Shown: positions 9,859 to 20,226, numbered from the stretch's first letter. The stretch: DNA of 64,000 bases from Lachnospiraceae bacterium (GCA_029225065.1 JAQXVT010000041.1:1-64000), one strand, 5' to 3'. Numbers and translations are program-made. Notes: generated by a model not told the origin, from the sequence alone.

Positions 9859-10171
9859 ATATAATTGGATAAAGTACGCTTACGATTTTTCCAAAGAAAA
9901 CTTTTCACGCAAAAAGGAAAATTTGTTATATAATGAACACAGATAAGCCTTCTACAGATTCAAGTGTGCAGAGCGCCAAGTGGTGGACTGGATGATTATC
10001 TGCATTCATTCATGGGTAAGAAACGGAAATGGGTTGCAAATGTCTAATTATATGGATTACGAATATTTTACTTTGCTTGACTGTCAAAGTGTCTGTTCCA
10101 CATATAGTGATAGAGAGATTTCGTACCGCATATAGTGATAGAAAAACTTTGTCTCCGGAGGAATTGCGGGA

Positions 10172-10951
10172 ATGGTGCGCAGTATTTTGTGGCGGCTCAT
10201 CGGCTGTTTTTGCTTCTGGTGGAGTCTGGGGCTTGCGCTGTTTTTTATTTCTTTCGGTGTGAATCGGATTGAGAAAGCGGTGCAGGTTTCAGAGAGCAGT
10301 TCCATAAGATCTGAAAAGATAACTGCCATTTCAGAGGAGAAAAGCGAAGAAGTACAAGTTGAAAACTCTTCAACAGATACAGAGAAAACGAGAGCAGCAG
10401 GCTGTGTCGCCCTCACCTTCGACGACGGCCCGCACCCCGTTTACACACCGCAGCTTCTTGACGGTCTGGGAGAGCGGGGCGTCCGCGCCACCTTTTTCGT
10501 GGTAGGTGAAAATATCCCGGGCAACGAAGAAATCCTGAAGCGGATGGATGCGGAAGGTCATCTGATCGGAAATCATACCTACGATCACGTGAAACTCTCT
10601 GATCTTGACAGCGCGCAGGCCTGCGCGGAGGTGGAGAAGACGAATGCACTGATTCAGGAAGCGACAGGAAAAGAGCCGGAGTTTATTCGTCCGCCGTTTG
10701 GCGCGTGGAAGAAGACGATGGAGTGCAGTCTTGGTATGCTGCCGGTATTGTGGGATGTGGATCCGCTTGACTGGACGACGAAAAATACGGCGCTGGTCGT
10801 GGAGCGGGTACTGAAGGACACAAAGCCGGGGGACATTATTTTGCTGCACGATTATTATCAGTCGTCGGTTGATGCGGCGCTGGAGGTCGTAGATGCGCTC
10901 ATACAGAGAGGATATGAATTTGTGACGGTGGACGAATTGATTTTAGAGTAG
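10172..10951 (+). CDS. Polysaccharide deacetylase (NodB-like), membrane anchored
   Basis: VALTFDDGPHPVYTPQLLDGL... GNHTYDH; N-terminal TM. Confidence 0.9.
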   Translation: MVRSILWRLIGCFCFWWSLGLALFFISFGVNRIEKAVQVSESSSIRSEKITAISEEKSEEVQVENSSTDTEKTRAAGCVALTFDDGPHPVYTPQLLDGLGERGVRATFFVVGENIPGNEEILKRMDAEGHLIGNHTYDHVKLSDLDSAQACAEVEKTNALIQEATGKEPEFIRPPFGAWKKTMECSLGMLPVLWDVDPLDWTTKNTALVVERVLKDTKPGDIILLHDYYQSSVDAALEVVDALIQRGYEFVTVDELILE

Positions 10952-11193
10952 AAGACTGTGTGAAAGGGGACATTTTTTGTAGACAGAGCAGTCAAAGATG
11001 ATATTTGCAGCTTGTTTTACTGCTCGGTTAAATGCAGCATAGCAGATTTTGTAAAAAGTATTCAACGATATGGAAAAAAGAAATATATTGTGGCAGGCAG
11101 GAAAAGAATCATATATTATAAAGATCAGTATGCTGTACAAAAACGCTGAAAAGAACAAGACCAGAAAGGTACCGAAAGGATTACATAAAAACC

Positions 11194-12519
11194 ATGGATT
11201 TATTTGAATACGCAAGAACAAAGACAATGAAAACAGAAGCGCCGCTTGCGTCGCGCATCCGGCCGCGGACGCTGGATGAGGTGGTCGGGCAGCAGCACAT
11301 CATCGGAAAGGATAAGCTTTTGTACCGCGCGATCTCGGCGGATAAATTAAGCTCGCTGATCTTTTACGGGCCTCCCGGCACCGGAAAGACGACGCTGGCA
11401 AAGGTGATCGCGAACACAACGCGCGCGGAGTTTACGCAGATCAATGCGACGGTGGCCGGAAAAAAGGATATGGAAGAGGTCGTGAAGGCCGCGAAGGAAA
11501 ACCTCGGCATGTACGGCAAAAAGACGATCCTTTTCGTGGACGAGATTCATCGTTTTAATAAAGGCCAGCAGGACTATCTTCTGCCGTTCGTGGAGGACGG
11601 TACGTTGATTTTGATCGGCGCGACGACGGAGAATCCGTATTTTGAGGTCAACGGCGCTCTGCTTTCCCGATCCGTGATCTTTGAACTGAAACCGCTGCAA
11701 AAGGAGGACATTCTGACGCTTCTCTACCGCGCGGTTGGCGACGAAGAGCGTGGTATGGGTGCGTACCACGCGGTACTGGAGGAGGATGCGGCGGAATTTC
11801 TGGCGGACATCGCAGGCGGGGATGCGCGCTCGGCGTTAAATGCGGTGGAGCTTGGTATTCTGACGACTGCGCCGTCCGCGGATGGCAAAATCCACATCAC
11901 GGTTGAGGTGGCATCGGAGTGTATTCAGAAGCGCGTCGTACGCTATGACAAGGACGGCGACAGTCATTACGATACGATTTCCGCGTTTATCAAGAGCATG
12001 CGCGGGTCAGATCCGGATGCGGCGGTCTATTATCTGGCTCGGATGCTGTATGCCGGTGAGGATGTGAAGTTTATTGCACGCCGGATCATGATCTGTGCGT
12101 CGGAGGATGTGGGAAATGCCGATCCGCAGGCACTGCAGGTGGCTGTGGCAGCGGCGCAGGCCGTGGAACGCATCGGAATGCCGGAATCGCAGTTGATTCT
12201 TTCTCAGGCGGCGCTTTACGTGGCGACTGCGCCGAAGAGCAATTCTGCGACAAATGCAATCTTTGATGCGATGAAAGCCGTGAAGGAGCAGCCGGCAGCC
12301 GTTCCGCCGCATCTGCAGGACAGCCATTACGGAGGCGCGGCAAAGCTGGGGCATGGACTTGGTTATGAGTATGCGCACGATTTTCCGAAGCATTTTTCGC
12401 ATCAGCAGTATCTGCCGGATGGACTGACTGACCGGAAATTTTATGTGCCGTCGGAAAATGGCTACGAGAAAACGATCCAGCGGTATCTCGACTGGATTCA
12501 TGAGGAGGACAAGGGATGA
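11194..12519 (+). CDS. rarA: Replication-associated recombination protein A (AAA+ ATPase)
   Basis: SRIRPRTLDEVVGQQHIIG..., Walker A GPPGTGKT, conserved MgsA C-terminus. Confidence 0.92.
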   Translation: MDLFEYARTKTMKTEAPLASRIRPRTLDEVVGQQHIIGKDKLLYRAISADKLSSLIFYGPPGTGKTTLAKVIANTTRAEFTQINATVAGKKDMEEVVKAAKENLGMYGKKTILFVDEIHRFNKGQQDYLLPFVEDGTLILIGATTENPYFEVNGALLSRSVIFELKPLQKEDILTLLYRAVGDEERGMGAYHAVLEEDAAEFLADIAGGDARSALNAVELGILTTAPSADGKIHITVEVASECIQKRVVRYDKDGDSHYDTISAFIKSMRGSDPDAAVYYLARMLYAGEDVKFIARRIMICASEDVGNADPQALQVAVAAAQAVERIGMPESQLILSQAALYVATAPKSNSATNAIFDAMKAVKEQPAAVPPHLQDSHYGGAAKLGHGLGYEYAHDFPKHFSHQQYLPDGLTDRKFYVPSENGYEKTIQRYLDWIHEEDKG

Positions 12520-13670
12520 AGCTGGAAGAACGGCCTGGAATCAAAAAACTGGAAAAAGCAGTAAATATCAACTGGGTGAAGATCGCCGTGATCGCGGTGC
12601 TTGGCTGCCTGATTATCAAATATTCAGACGGTATCATTGAGAAGATTAATCTTCTGCTTTACACAATGAGGTCGCTGTTTTATGGGTTGGCGATCGCATA
12701 TGTGCTCAACATTTTCATGAAAAAGCTCGAGAAGATTTATTTTCCGAAGAGAAACAGCACGTGGGTGGAAAAAACGCGCCGTCCGGTCTGCGTGTTCGGC
12801 AGCATTATTCTGGTGCTGGTGCTTGCACTTGTGCTGATGGGCCTGGTGATTCCTTCGATGCTGGATGCGATTCAGGTCATGACAAAGGATATCCCGAATT
12901 CGTTTGTGCGGTTTCAGAAATGGCTGTCGAAGCTTCTGGAGGATTCACCGGAGCTTCAGCAGTACGTCAACAGTCTGGACATCGACTGGAATTCGATGTT
13001 CCGCAAGATTGGAGATTTCCTGTCAAAGGGCATCGGAAATCTGTTTAATTCCGCATTTTCGGCCGCAAACGTGATTATCAGTTTTCTGTTCACCGGATTG
13101 ATCTCCGTAATCTTTTCGATTTATATGCTGTTTGGCAAGGAACGGCTGCAGTCCCAGCTGAAAAAGCTCGCGTCTGTTTATGCGCCGGAGGGGATCACCG
13201 GCTCGGTGAAGCGTTTCCTCACACTTGCAAATGAGACATTTACAAATTATATCATCGGGCAGATCACGGAGGCGATTATTCTCGGCACCTTATGTGGCGT
13301 CGGTATGTTTATCCTGCGGCTGCCGTATGCGCTGATGACGGGCGTGATTGTCGGTTCGACCGCGCTGATTCCGGTCATGGGCGCGTATATCGGAGCGTTT
13401 GCCGGTACGGTGATGATTCTGACGGTCAGCCCGCTTAAGGCGCTGGAATTTCTGATTTATATTGCCATTTTGCAGCAGGTAGAAGGCAATCTGATCTATC
13501 CGCGCGTGGTCGGCGGTTCAATCGGTCTGCCGGGCATCTGGGTGCTGGCAGCCGTGACGGTCGGCGGCGGTCTGTTTGGAATCCCGGGCATGCTGATTGG
13601 TGTACCGCTTACCGCAACGGTTTATAAATGGGTGCGGGCGGATGTGAATAAGAAGCTGGCGGCACAGTAA
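12516..13670 (+). CDS. AI-2E family transporter
   Basis: 384 aa, 7-8 TM; overlaps rarA stop (ATGA); LPGIWVLAAVTVGGGLFGIPGMLIGVPLTA. Confidence 0.85.
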   Translation: MKLEERPGIKKLEKAVNINWVKIAVIAVLGCLIIKYSDGIIEKINLLLYTMRSLFYGLAIAYVLNIFMKKLEKIYFPKRNSTWVEKTRRPVCVFGSIILVLVLALVLMGLVIPSMLDAIQVMTKDIPNSFVRFQKWLSKLLEDSPELQQYVNSLDIDWNSMFRKIGDFLSKGIGNLFNSAFSAANVIISFLFTGLISVIFSIYMLFGKERLQSQLKKLASVYAPEGITGSVKRFLTLANETFTNYIIGQITEAIILGTLCGVGMFILRLPYALMTGVIVGSTALIPVMGAYIGAFAGTVMILTVSPLKALEFLIYIAILQQVEGNLIYPRVVGGSIGLPGIWVLAAVTVGGGLFGIPGMLIGVPLTATVYKWVRADVNKKLAAQ

Positions 13671-13750
13671 AAATGTGAGGAACAGGAGAAAATTCAGAAA
13701 ACTGGCAGGCTCTCATGGTGGTGTGCAACCGGGAAAAACGGTAAGATAAT

Positions 13751-13850
13751 CTAGAGCGTGTTTGAAAAATCATTCCCGCAATCTAACAGGCTCATCTCCC
13801 ACAAATTGTGGCGCACATCTTGCAGAAAGCATTTTTCAAATACGTTCTAG
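13751..13850. repeat. 100-bp inverted-repeat element
   Basis: ctagagcgtgtttgaaaaat ... atttttcaaatacgttctag; 20-bp arms with few mismatches; related ends at 33608 and 35341. Confidence 0.6.
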
Positions 13851-14062
13851 AAAATCCAGGAGGGCGATTATTCATCTTCTGAAAAAACAATAAAAAAGAA
13901 GACTGAGAATATTTTGGATATAAAATATAAGTATTGCAAAGTAAAATTGGACAGAAAATTTTAAATCCTCTTGCTTGGTCGGAATGGAAGGCCTGCCAGC
14001 CATTTGATTTTACTCAGAAAATGAAAGGGATGGAAGTTACTTTTACATTTAACGAATTTTTC

Positions 14063-14093
14063 TTGACTTGGAGTCAACTCCAGGGCTTATAGT
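14063..14093 (+). promoter_or_regulatory. MerR-type promoter (19-bp spacer with central dyad)
   Basis: TTGACT-TGGAGTCAACTCCAGGGCT(19)-TATAGT. Confidence 0.6.
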
Positions 14094-14219
14094 AAAAGAA
14101 AAAGGGCATACCATATCAGCAGATGGAGACGCTGGCAGAGAAAAAATCGACAGACGGGTAAGTAAAAATGCTGGATGATATGCGTGGGAAATGAAAAACG
14201 GAAAGGCAGGCAACAGTTC

Positions 14220-15230
14220 ATGGAAGAAAAGAAAAAAGTTCCGGGAGTCGGAGGAGATCATTACATTCCGTATGAGGAGCGGCAGGGCGAGACATCGAAG
14301 GTGTATTTTACACGTGATCTGTCTGCGGAAGGACTGCTCGCAATCTTTGCACGGGTCAGCGGTCATCTGGATGGAAAAGTGGCTGTAAAGCTACATACCG
14401 GTGAGAAGCATGGTCCGAACATTATTCCGCGGCCGTGGGTAGAATCACTGATTAAAAATGATCTGCCGGACGCATCGATTGTAGAGACAAATACGTATTA
14501 TGAGGGCGATCGTTATACGACTGCGCAGCACCGTGAGACGCTGGAAGTCAACGGGTGGACGTTCTGCCCGGTGGATATTTTGGATGAAGAGGGTACCGTG
14601 ATGTTTCCGGTGAAGAACGGCAAATGGTTTACGGAAATGTCGATGGGCGGCCATCTGGCAAACTATGATTCACTCTTTGTACTGACCCATTTTAAGGGAC
14701 ATACGATGGGCGGCTTCGGCGGTTCCAACAAAAACATCGGAATCGGCTGTGCAGACGGACGGATCGGTAAAGGAATGATCCACACAGTAGAGGGTTCGGA
14801 TAATCTGTGGAGCATCAGCAAAGAGGAGTTCATGGAGCGCATGACCGAGTCTGCGAAGGCGGTAGTCGATCATTTCGGTGACAAGATTGTCTTTGTAAAC
14901 GTACTGCGGAACATGTCTGTTTCCTGCGACTGCGAGGGTATCGGCGCAGAGCCGGTCGTAACCCCGAACATCGGAATTCTGGCATCCACAGATATCCTGG
15001 CGATCGATCAGGCATCGGTTGATCTGATCTATGCACTGCAGGAGAGTGACCGGAGCGCACTCAAGGAGCGGATGGAAACCCGCCACGGCCTGCGCCAGCT
15101 GACCTACATGAAAGAGATCGGCATGGGAAATGACCGCTATGAGCTGATTGATACGGACGAAAAAGATGCGGTAATCACACCGAAGGATGCAGTGAAGGAC
15201 GTTGTACCGTTCAAAAAGATAGTCAAATAA
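14220..15230 (+). CDS. DUF362 domain-containing protein
   Basis: KVYFTRDLSAEGLLAIFARVSGHLDGKVAVKLHTGEK... HFKGHTMGGFGGSNKNIGIGCADG; start at internal ATG 14220. Confidence 0.75.
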   Translation: MEEKKKVPGVGGDHYIPYEERQGETSKVYFTRDLSAEGLLAIFARVSGHLDGKVAVKLHTGEKHGPNIIPRPWVESLIKNDLPDASIVETNTYYEGDRYTTAQHRETLEVNGWTFCPVDILDEEGTVMFPVKNGKWFTEMSMGGHLANYDSLFVLTHFKGHTMGGFGGSNKNIGIGCADGRIGKGMIHTVEGSDNLWSISKEEFMERMTESAKAVVDHFGDKIVFVNVLRNMSVSCDCEGIGAEPVVTPNIGILASTDILAIDQASVDLIYALQESDRSALKERMETRHGLRQLTYMKEIGMGNDRYELIDTDEKDAVITPKDAVKDVVPFKKIVK

Positions 15231-15251
15231 ATAAAAATCCGAAAAAAGCGT

Positions 15252-15438
15252 TTGACAAGCACAGGGGAAGATGATATTATCTATCAATAACTGAAGCAGA
15301 AACACCTGTGAGGGAGTAGTTAGCATATCGGATATGTGATGAGTCAACATACTGATCGATCGTCGATCTGGCTTATCTTAAATAACGAGACTCATGTACA
15401 GCATACGTAATTTACGTACTGTGCATGAGTCTTTTTTA
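15252..15438 (+). promoter_or_regulatory. yybP-ykoY (Mn2+) riboswitch with promoter and terminator
   Basis: TTGACA-N17-TATTAT, then GGGAGTAG...GTCAACATACTGATCG..CTGGCTTAT, then gactcatgtacag...ctgtgcatgagtc-tttttt; upstream of mntP. Confidence 0.75.
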
Positions 15439-15455
15439 CGCCCGCACGGTGGAAA

Positions 15456-15603
15456 TTCGTTACTGTTCAGAGCCAACCTGCAAAATGCTGCGCATTTCGT
15501 CGGTACGGCACATCCGCCAGGCAAAATTTTAAAAGTTCACTTAAAAATGCAAGCGTTTTACGCTCACTTTATAAAATTTTGTCTGGCGCTGAACAGTAAC
15601 GAA
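15456..15603 (+). repeat. 148-bp TIR element, copy A
   Basis: TTCGTTACTGTTCAG ... CTGAACAGTAACGAA 15-bp perfect terminal inverted repeat; homologous copies at 21265-21340 and 52690-52830. Confidence 0.75.
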
Positions 15604-15628
15604 AATCAAAAAGAAATGGAGAGAAATT

Positions 15629-16207
15629 ATGGGAATCATAGAACTGTTTTTACTGGCAGTCGGGCTTTCGATGGATGCATTTGCAGTTTCCGTCTGTAAG
15701 GGCCTTGCAATGAAGAAATGTACGATGAAAAAAGCGATGGTCTGCGGTGTATGGTTTGGAGGCTTTCAGGCACTGATGCCGACGATCGGATACCTGCTCG
15801 GTTCAAAATTTGAGCAGTATATCACAGCGATCGATCACTGGATCACATTCGTTCTGCTTGATTTTATCGGTGTAAACATGATCATGGAAGCCTGTTCAAA
15901 CAAGGAAGAGGAAGAACTGGATGAGTCTCTCGATGTGAAGACCATGTTTCTCCTTGCAGTAGCAACGAGTATCGATGCACTTGCAGTCGGCATCACGCTC
16001 GCATTCCTGCCGAACACGAATGTACCGGTCGCTGTCGTCTTTATCGGAATGATGACTTTCCTCATTTCCACCTCCGGAGTGAAAATCGGACACGTATTCG
16101 GAGAGCGCTACAAAAAGAAAGCCGAGATCGCCGGAGGCGTCATCCTGATCCTCCTCGGAGTCAAAATATTGCTTGAGCACCTCGGAATCCTCACAGCCCT
16201 CTTCTAG
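15629..16207 (+). CDS. mntP: Manganese efflux pump MntP
   Basis: [17 protein letters not shown] and [15 protein letters not shown] repeats (DUF204). Confidence 0.93.
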   Translation: MGIIELFLLAVGLSMDAFAVSVCKGLAMKKCTMKKAMVCGVWFGGFQALMPTIGYLLGSKFEQYITAIDHWITFVLLDFIGVNMIMEACSNKEEEELDESLDVKTMFLLAVATSIDALAVGITLAFLPNTNVPVAVVFIGMMTFLISTSGVKIGHVFGERYKKKAEIAGGVILILLGVKILLEHLGILTALF

Positions 16208-16271
16208 AGCCATCTTAAAATCCCCGTTGTATTTTAAAGGTGAGTATTGTAAAATGTCATAAACAGTTTCA

Positions 16272-16472
16272 TGCAGCAGCAAAAAGCAGAGAACACCCGA
16301 GGCAAACTCGTTTGCCAGAGGGTGTGAACTGGTTTTTGGGATGGGTGGAACGCCCATCAGCCACAGACAGGAGCAACGAAGTTGCGGATAGTCGGCGGAG
16401 CTGACGGGTCTGTGGCCTGCGCGTGAAACGTCCGGGAAAAAAGGCAGCAGCAAAAAGCAGAGAACACCCGAG
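16272..16472. repeat. Exact 29-bp direct repeat pair (16272-16300 and 16444-16472)
   Basis: gcagcagcaaaaagcagagaacacccgag twice, 172 bp apart, flanking the structured repeat. Confidence 0.85.
16360..16416. repeat. 57-nt three-stem structured repeat, copy 2
   Basis: GCCACAGAC/GTCTGTGGC (9 bp) enclosing GCAAC-GAA-GTTGC and GTCGGC-GGA-GCTGAC. Confidence 0.7.
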
Positions 16473-16486
16473 AAACGAGGACCTAT

Positions 16487-17023
16487 ATGCCACTTCATAT
16501 GAAAGACAACATCGCGGAAGCAGCCCGCAAACTTTTAATGGAAAAAAATGTGAAAAAGCTGACCGTAAAAGATATCGTGGAGGAGTGCCAGATCACGAGG
16601 CAGACCTTTTACTATCATTTTCAGGACATTCCGGAGTTGATCAGCTGGGTGCTTGAGCGGGAAACAGAAAAGCTGCGCAGCGAAGCGCAGGCACAGGAAG
16701 ATCCGGAGAACCGGCTCAAATTTTTCTTCGCAGTTTCCTTAAATGCAATGCCATATATCAAGCGGAGCATGCTCACAAATTACCGCGATGAGATCGGAAG
16801 AATCCTTCTGGAGCATTTCAGGCGCATGATCGAAGAGAGCGAAGAGGGAAAAGAGCTTGCGCGCAGATGCAGTCAGGCGCAGTTTGACCTGATCGTACGG
16901 TATCACAGCATGGCGATTCTCGGAATCTTTGGAAGCTGGACCGAGGAAGATACGAAGCATCAGGATGAGATTGTGCATCAGATTTATCAGATGATTAACA
17001 ATGGAATAAGATTACAGCCATGA
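16487..17023 (+). CDS. TetR/AcrR family transcriptional regulator
   Basis: IAEAARKLLMEKNVKKLTVKDIVEECQITRQTFYYHFQDIPEL HTH. Confidence 0.88.
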   Translation: MPLHMKDNIAEAARKLLMEKNVKKLTVKDIVEECQITRQTFYYHFQDIPELISWVLERETEKLRSEAQAQEDPENRLKFFFAVSLNAMPYIKRSMLTNYRDEIGRILLEHFRRMIEESEEGKELARRCSQAQFDLIVRYHSMAILGIFGSWTEEDTKHQDEIVHQIYQMINNGIRLQP

Positions 17024-17031
17024 GGCTGTTT

Positions 17032-17080
17032 TACAGAAATGCCGGAGTGTAAGAATTTTTTACACTTCGGCATTTCTGTC
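17032..17080 (+). terminator. Terminator after TetR gene
   Basis: cagaaatgccggagtgtaa-gaattt-tttacacttcggcatttctg. Confidence 0.7.
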
Positions 17081-17230
17081 TATACATGGCGAAAAAGGTG
17101 TCAGTTGAAAATAGCGCAGAAAAATATAAAATGAAGACAGTCATTCGGGAGAGCAGGAAAAAACGCAATGCCCGGACGTGTGATGGTATGAGTGTGAAAA
17201 AATGATTGGACAAAAAATGATTTGCATAAA

Positions 17231-17256
17231 CGAAGATTGCGAATGTCCGCTTTACA
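17231..17256. repeat. REP-like hairpin remnant (gaagattgcgaatgtccgctttac)
   Basis: Matches the core of the REP-like family. Confidence 0.45.
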
Positions 17257-17276
17257 AAGGAAAGGGATGGGATAAG

Positions 17277-17735
17277 ATGACGAACGAACTGCTTGCTGTA
17301 AAGCTCTGTGAGCTGGACCGGCGCGGGGGAAAATTGCATGGCAGACTTCTGGAAATGGAGCATGCTCCGCAGGAGGTACTGCAGCAGGAAATTGAAGCGC
17401 TGCGTCGGGAGTGTACGGAAAATGAGCAGATGCTTCGGAACAACCTGCGTTTTTCAAGAGCGCCGTCTGTGGCTGTGCTTTATCAGGCTTACATAGAAGT
17501 TGAGGAAGTGCTGGATCGGCTTCGAAAGCAGATGGAACAGGAGCGCGAAGAAAATAAGGCAGCGCAAAGCGGCGAACTGAAGGAGGCGTCAGTCCGGCCA
17601 GAAATCGATCCGGTCGAGGAAAAACTGCTTCTTGCGGAATACGCGATTGATTTTGCGATGCAGGCCGCGGACCGCGCACTGCTGATTTCGATGGAAGCTG
17701 TACAGGCGGAGGGCAGGAAACCGGAAGCGCAATGA
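17277..17735 (+). CDS. Hypothetical coiled-coil-like protein upstream of ftsH
   Basis: Open frame; start placed at ATG 17277 because the earlier in-frame start translates repeat-derived DNA. Confidence 0.5.
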   Translation: MTNELLAVKLCELDRRGGKLHGRLLEMEHAPQEVLQQEIEALRRECTENEQMLRNNLRFSRAPSVAVLYQAYIEVEEVLDRLRKQMEQEREENKAAQSGELKEASVRPEIDPVEEKLLLAEYAIDFAMQAADRALLISMEAVQAEGRKPEAQ

Positions 17736-17765
17736 AGTAAACAGATAAAAAGGAGGACAGGCACC

Positions 17766-19595
17766 ATGAAAGAAATAAAGAACCCCAGAAAACCCCTGAT
17801 CTACTATTATGGGATCGCGGTTCTGGTCATTTTCTTATTTAACCTGATTGTGACACCGCTTCTGATGAGCCGTCAGGTCACAGAAGTCGATTATGGCACG
17901 TTCATGGAAATGATCGACAACAAGAATATCGGAAAGGTTGAGGTCGACGATTCCGAGATCGTATTTACCGATAAGGACAACGGAACGATTTACAAGACGG
18001 GTGCGATGAACGACCCGACACTGACGCAGCGTCTGTATGACTGCGGCGCAAAGTTTTCAAAGGATGTTGACCAGACGATGTCACCGCTGCTCAGCGGAAT
18101 TCTGAGCTTTGTCGTACCGCTTCTGATCTTTTTTGCCCTTGGCCAGTACATGAGCAAAAAGCTGATCGAGCAGGCCGGCGGCAAAAATGCGATGAGCTTT
18201 GGAATGGGTAAGAGCAACGCAAAGGTGTACGTACAGTCCACGCAGGGCATTCATTTTGATGATGTGGCCGGAGAGGATGAGGCAAAGGAAAGTCTCAAGG
18301 AGATTGTAGATTATCTGCACAACCCGGATAAATACACGCAGGTCGGCGCCTCGATGCCGAAGGGTATCCTGCTTGTAGGCCCTCCAGGAACCGGTAAAAC
18401 GATGCTTGCAAAGGCAGTCGCAGGCGAGGCGGAAGTGCCGTTCTTCTCTATTTCCGGATCAGAATTCGTAGAAATGTTCGTCGGCATGGGCGCATCGAAG
18501 GTGCGTGATCTGTTCAAGCAGGCAAAGGAAAAAGCACCGTGTATCGTATTTATCGATGAAATTGATGCGATCGGCAAGAAACGTGACGGCCAGATGGGCG
18601 GAAATGATGAGCGTGAGCAGACTTTAAATCAGCTGCTGACGGAAATGGATGGATTTGAAGGAAACAACGGCGTCATGATTCTGGCAGCGACGAACCGTCC
18701 GGAATCTCTGGACCCGGCGCTTACAAGACCGGGCCGTTTTGATCGGAGAGTGCCGGTCGAGCTTCCGGATCTGCAGGGCCGCGAGGCGATTCTGAAGGTA
18801 CATGCAAAGAAAATTAAAGTGGCAGACGATGTGAATTTTCACACGATCGCAAGAATGGCATCCGGTGCATCAGGTGCAGAACTGGCAAATATCGTCAACG
18901 AGGCAGCACTTCGGGCGGTACGTGACAACCGGATGGTAGTGAATGAGGCGGATCTTGAGGAGAGCATCGAGACCGTTATCGCCGGTTATCAGAAGAAAAA
19001 TGCAGTGCTTTCTGATCAGGAGAGAAAAGTAGTTTCGTATCACGAGATTGGACATGCGCTGGTGGCTGCACTGCAGACACATTCCGCACCGGTACAGAAG
19101 ATCACAATCATTCCGCGTACTTCGGGTGCACTTGGCTATACGATGCAGGTCGAGCAGGGTGAAAAATATCTGATGACGAAGCAGGAACTGGAAAATAAGA
19201 TTGCGACATTTACCGGCGGCCGTGCAGCAGAGGAGGTCGTTTTCCATGAGATCACGACCGGTGCGTCAAACGATATCGAGCAGGCGACAAAACTGGCCCG
19301 TTCGATGATTACCAGATACGGCATGAGCGACGAATTTGATATGGTGGCGATGGAGACTGTCACAAATCAGTACCTGGGCGGTGATACCTCACTTGCATGC
19401 GCCCCGGATACGCAGAAGGAAATCGATGAAAAGGTAGTTGCGATTGTGAGAGAGCAGCATGAAAAAGCGAAGAAGCTTCTGGAAGAAAACCGTGAGGTAT
19501 TGGATAAGCTTGCCATGTATCTGTGCGAGAAAGAGACAATCACCGGCGAGGAATTTATGGAGATTCTGAACAAAGAAGGAGGAATGCAGAAATGA
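17766..19595 (+). CDS. ftsH: ATP-dependent zinc metalloprotease FtsH
   Basis: [36 protein letters not shown] zinc motif. Confidence 0.97.
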   Translation: MKEIKNPRKPLIYYYGIAVLVIFLFNLIVTPLLMSRQVTEVDYGTFMEMIDNKNIGKVEVDDSEIVFTDKDNGTIYKTGAMNDPTLTQRLYDCGAKFSKDVDQTMSPLLSGILSFVVPLLIFFALGQYMSKKLIEQAGGKNAMSFGMGKSNAKVYVQSTQGIHFDDVAGEDEAKESLKEIVDYLHNPDKYTQVGASMPKGILLVGPPGTGKTMLAKAVAGEAEVPFFSISGSEFVEMFVGMGASKVRDLFKQAKEKAPCIVFIDEIDAIGKKRDGQMGGNDEREQTLNQLLTEMDGFEGNNGVMILAATNRPESLDPALTRPGRFDRRVPVELPDLQGREAILKVHAKKIKVADDVNFHTIARMASGASGAELANIVNEAALRAVRDNRMVVNEADLEESIETVIAGYQKKNAVLSDQERKVVSYHEIGHALVAALQTHSAPVQKITIIPRTSGALGYTMQVEQGEKYLMTKQELENKIATFTGGRAAEEVVFHEITTGASNDIEQATKLARSMITRYGMSDEFDMVAMETVTNQYLGGDTSLACAPDTQKEIDEKVVAIVREQHEKAKKLLEENREVLDKLAMYLCEKETITGEEFMEILNKEGGMQK

Positions 19596-20125
19596 GAGAG
19601 CGTTCCAGATTTGACTGGGTAGAACTGATTGAGGGAATTTTACTGATTCTGCTTGGCGTTTACAGCATTTCCCATCCGGGCAGTGCACTGACCGGCGTGG
19701 TACTGCTCTATGGGTTGATCGCGATCATTACGGGAATCGCAGACATTGTATTTTATGTAAAGGTGGAAACGCATACGGGCTTTGGACCGACGGTATCGCT
19801 GGTTTCCGGAATTTTAAGTGTAATGGCGGGCGTGATGCTGCTCGTTTACCCGCAGGCAGGCACGTGGATTCTGACACTGCTGATTCCGATCTGGTTCCTT
19901 GCACACAGCATTTCCAGACTCTGCCGTCTGCGCTTTGTGAGGATGATGGGCTGGAAAACATGGTATTACATTTCGCTGGTGATTAACATCATCGGAATCG
20001 TGCTCGGCTGCCTGATGATCGTAAGACCGTGGATCACAGTAATGTCGGCAGACTGGCTGATCTGCTTCTATCTGATTCTGCTTGGCGTGGACAGTATTGT
20101 GCTGGCGGTGCGGAACCGGAGGTAA
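19592..20125 (+). CDS. DUF308/HdeD-like membrane protein
   Basis: DWVELIEGILLILLGVYSISHPGSALTGVVLLYGL; ATGA overlap with ftsH. Confidence 0.7.
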   Translation: MRERSRFDWVELIEGILLILLGVYSISHPGSALTGVVLLYGLIAIITGIADIVFYVKVETHTGFGPTVSLVSGILSVMAGVMLLVYPQAGTWILTLLIPIWFLAHSISRLCRLRFVRMMGWKTWYYISLVINIIGIVLGCLMIVRPWITVMSADWLICFYLILLGVDSIVLAVRNRR

Positions 20126-20226
20126 GAGATTATTCCGCGAAAATGCAGGGATAAAAAGTAGAAGCTCTGAGGAGTGTTTCACACGGAAAATGAGCAAAGC
20201 ATAGCTGTAATTTCGTGCATATATTG

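Noticed and set aside
15394-15699. 101-aa plus ORF between riboswitch and mntP
   Set aside because: Translation of the TIR element and riboswitch DNA; overlaps the mntP start in another frame.
15896-16498. 200-aa minus-strand ORF containing the same peptide twice (SGVLCFLLL)
   Set aside because: The peptide duplication reflects the 29-bp DNA direct repeats in noncoding DNA, not a protein repeat.
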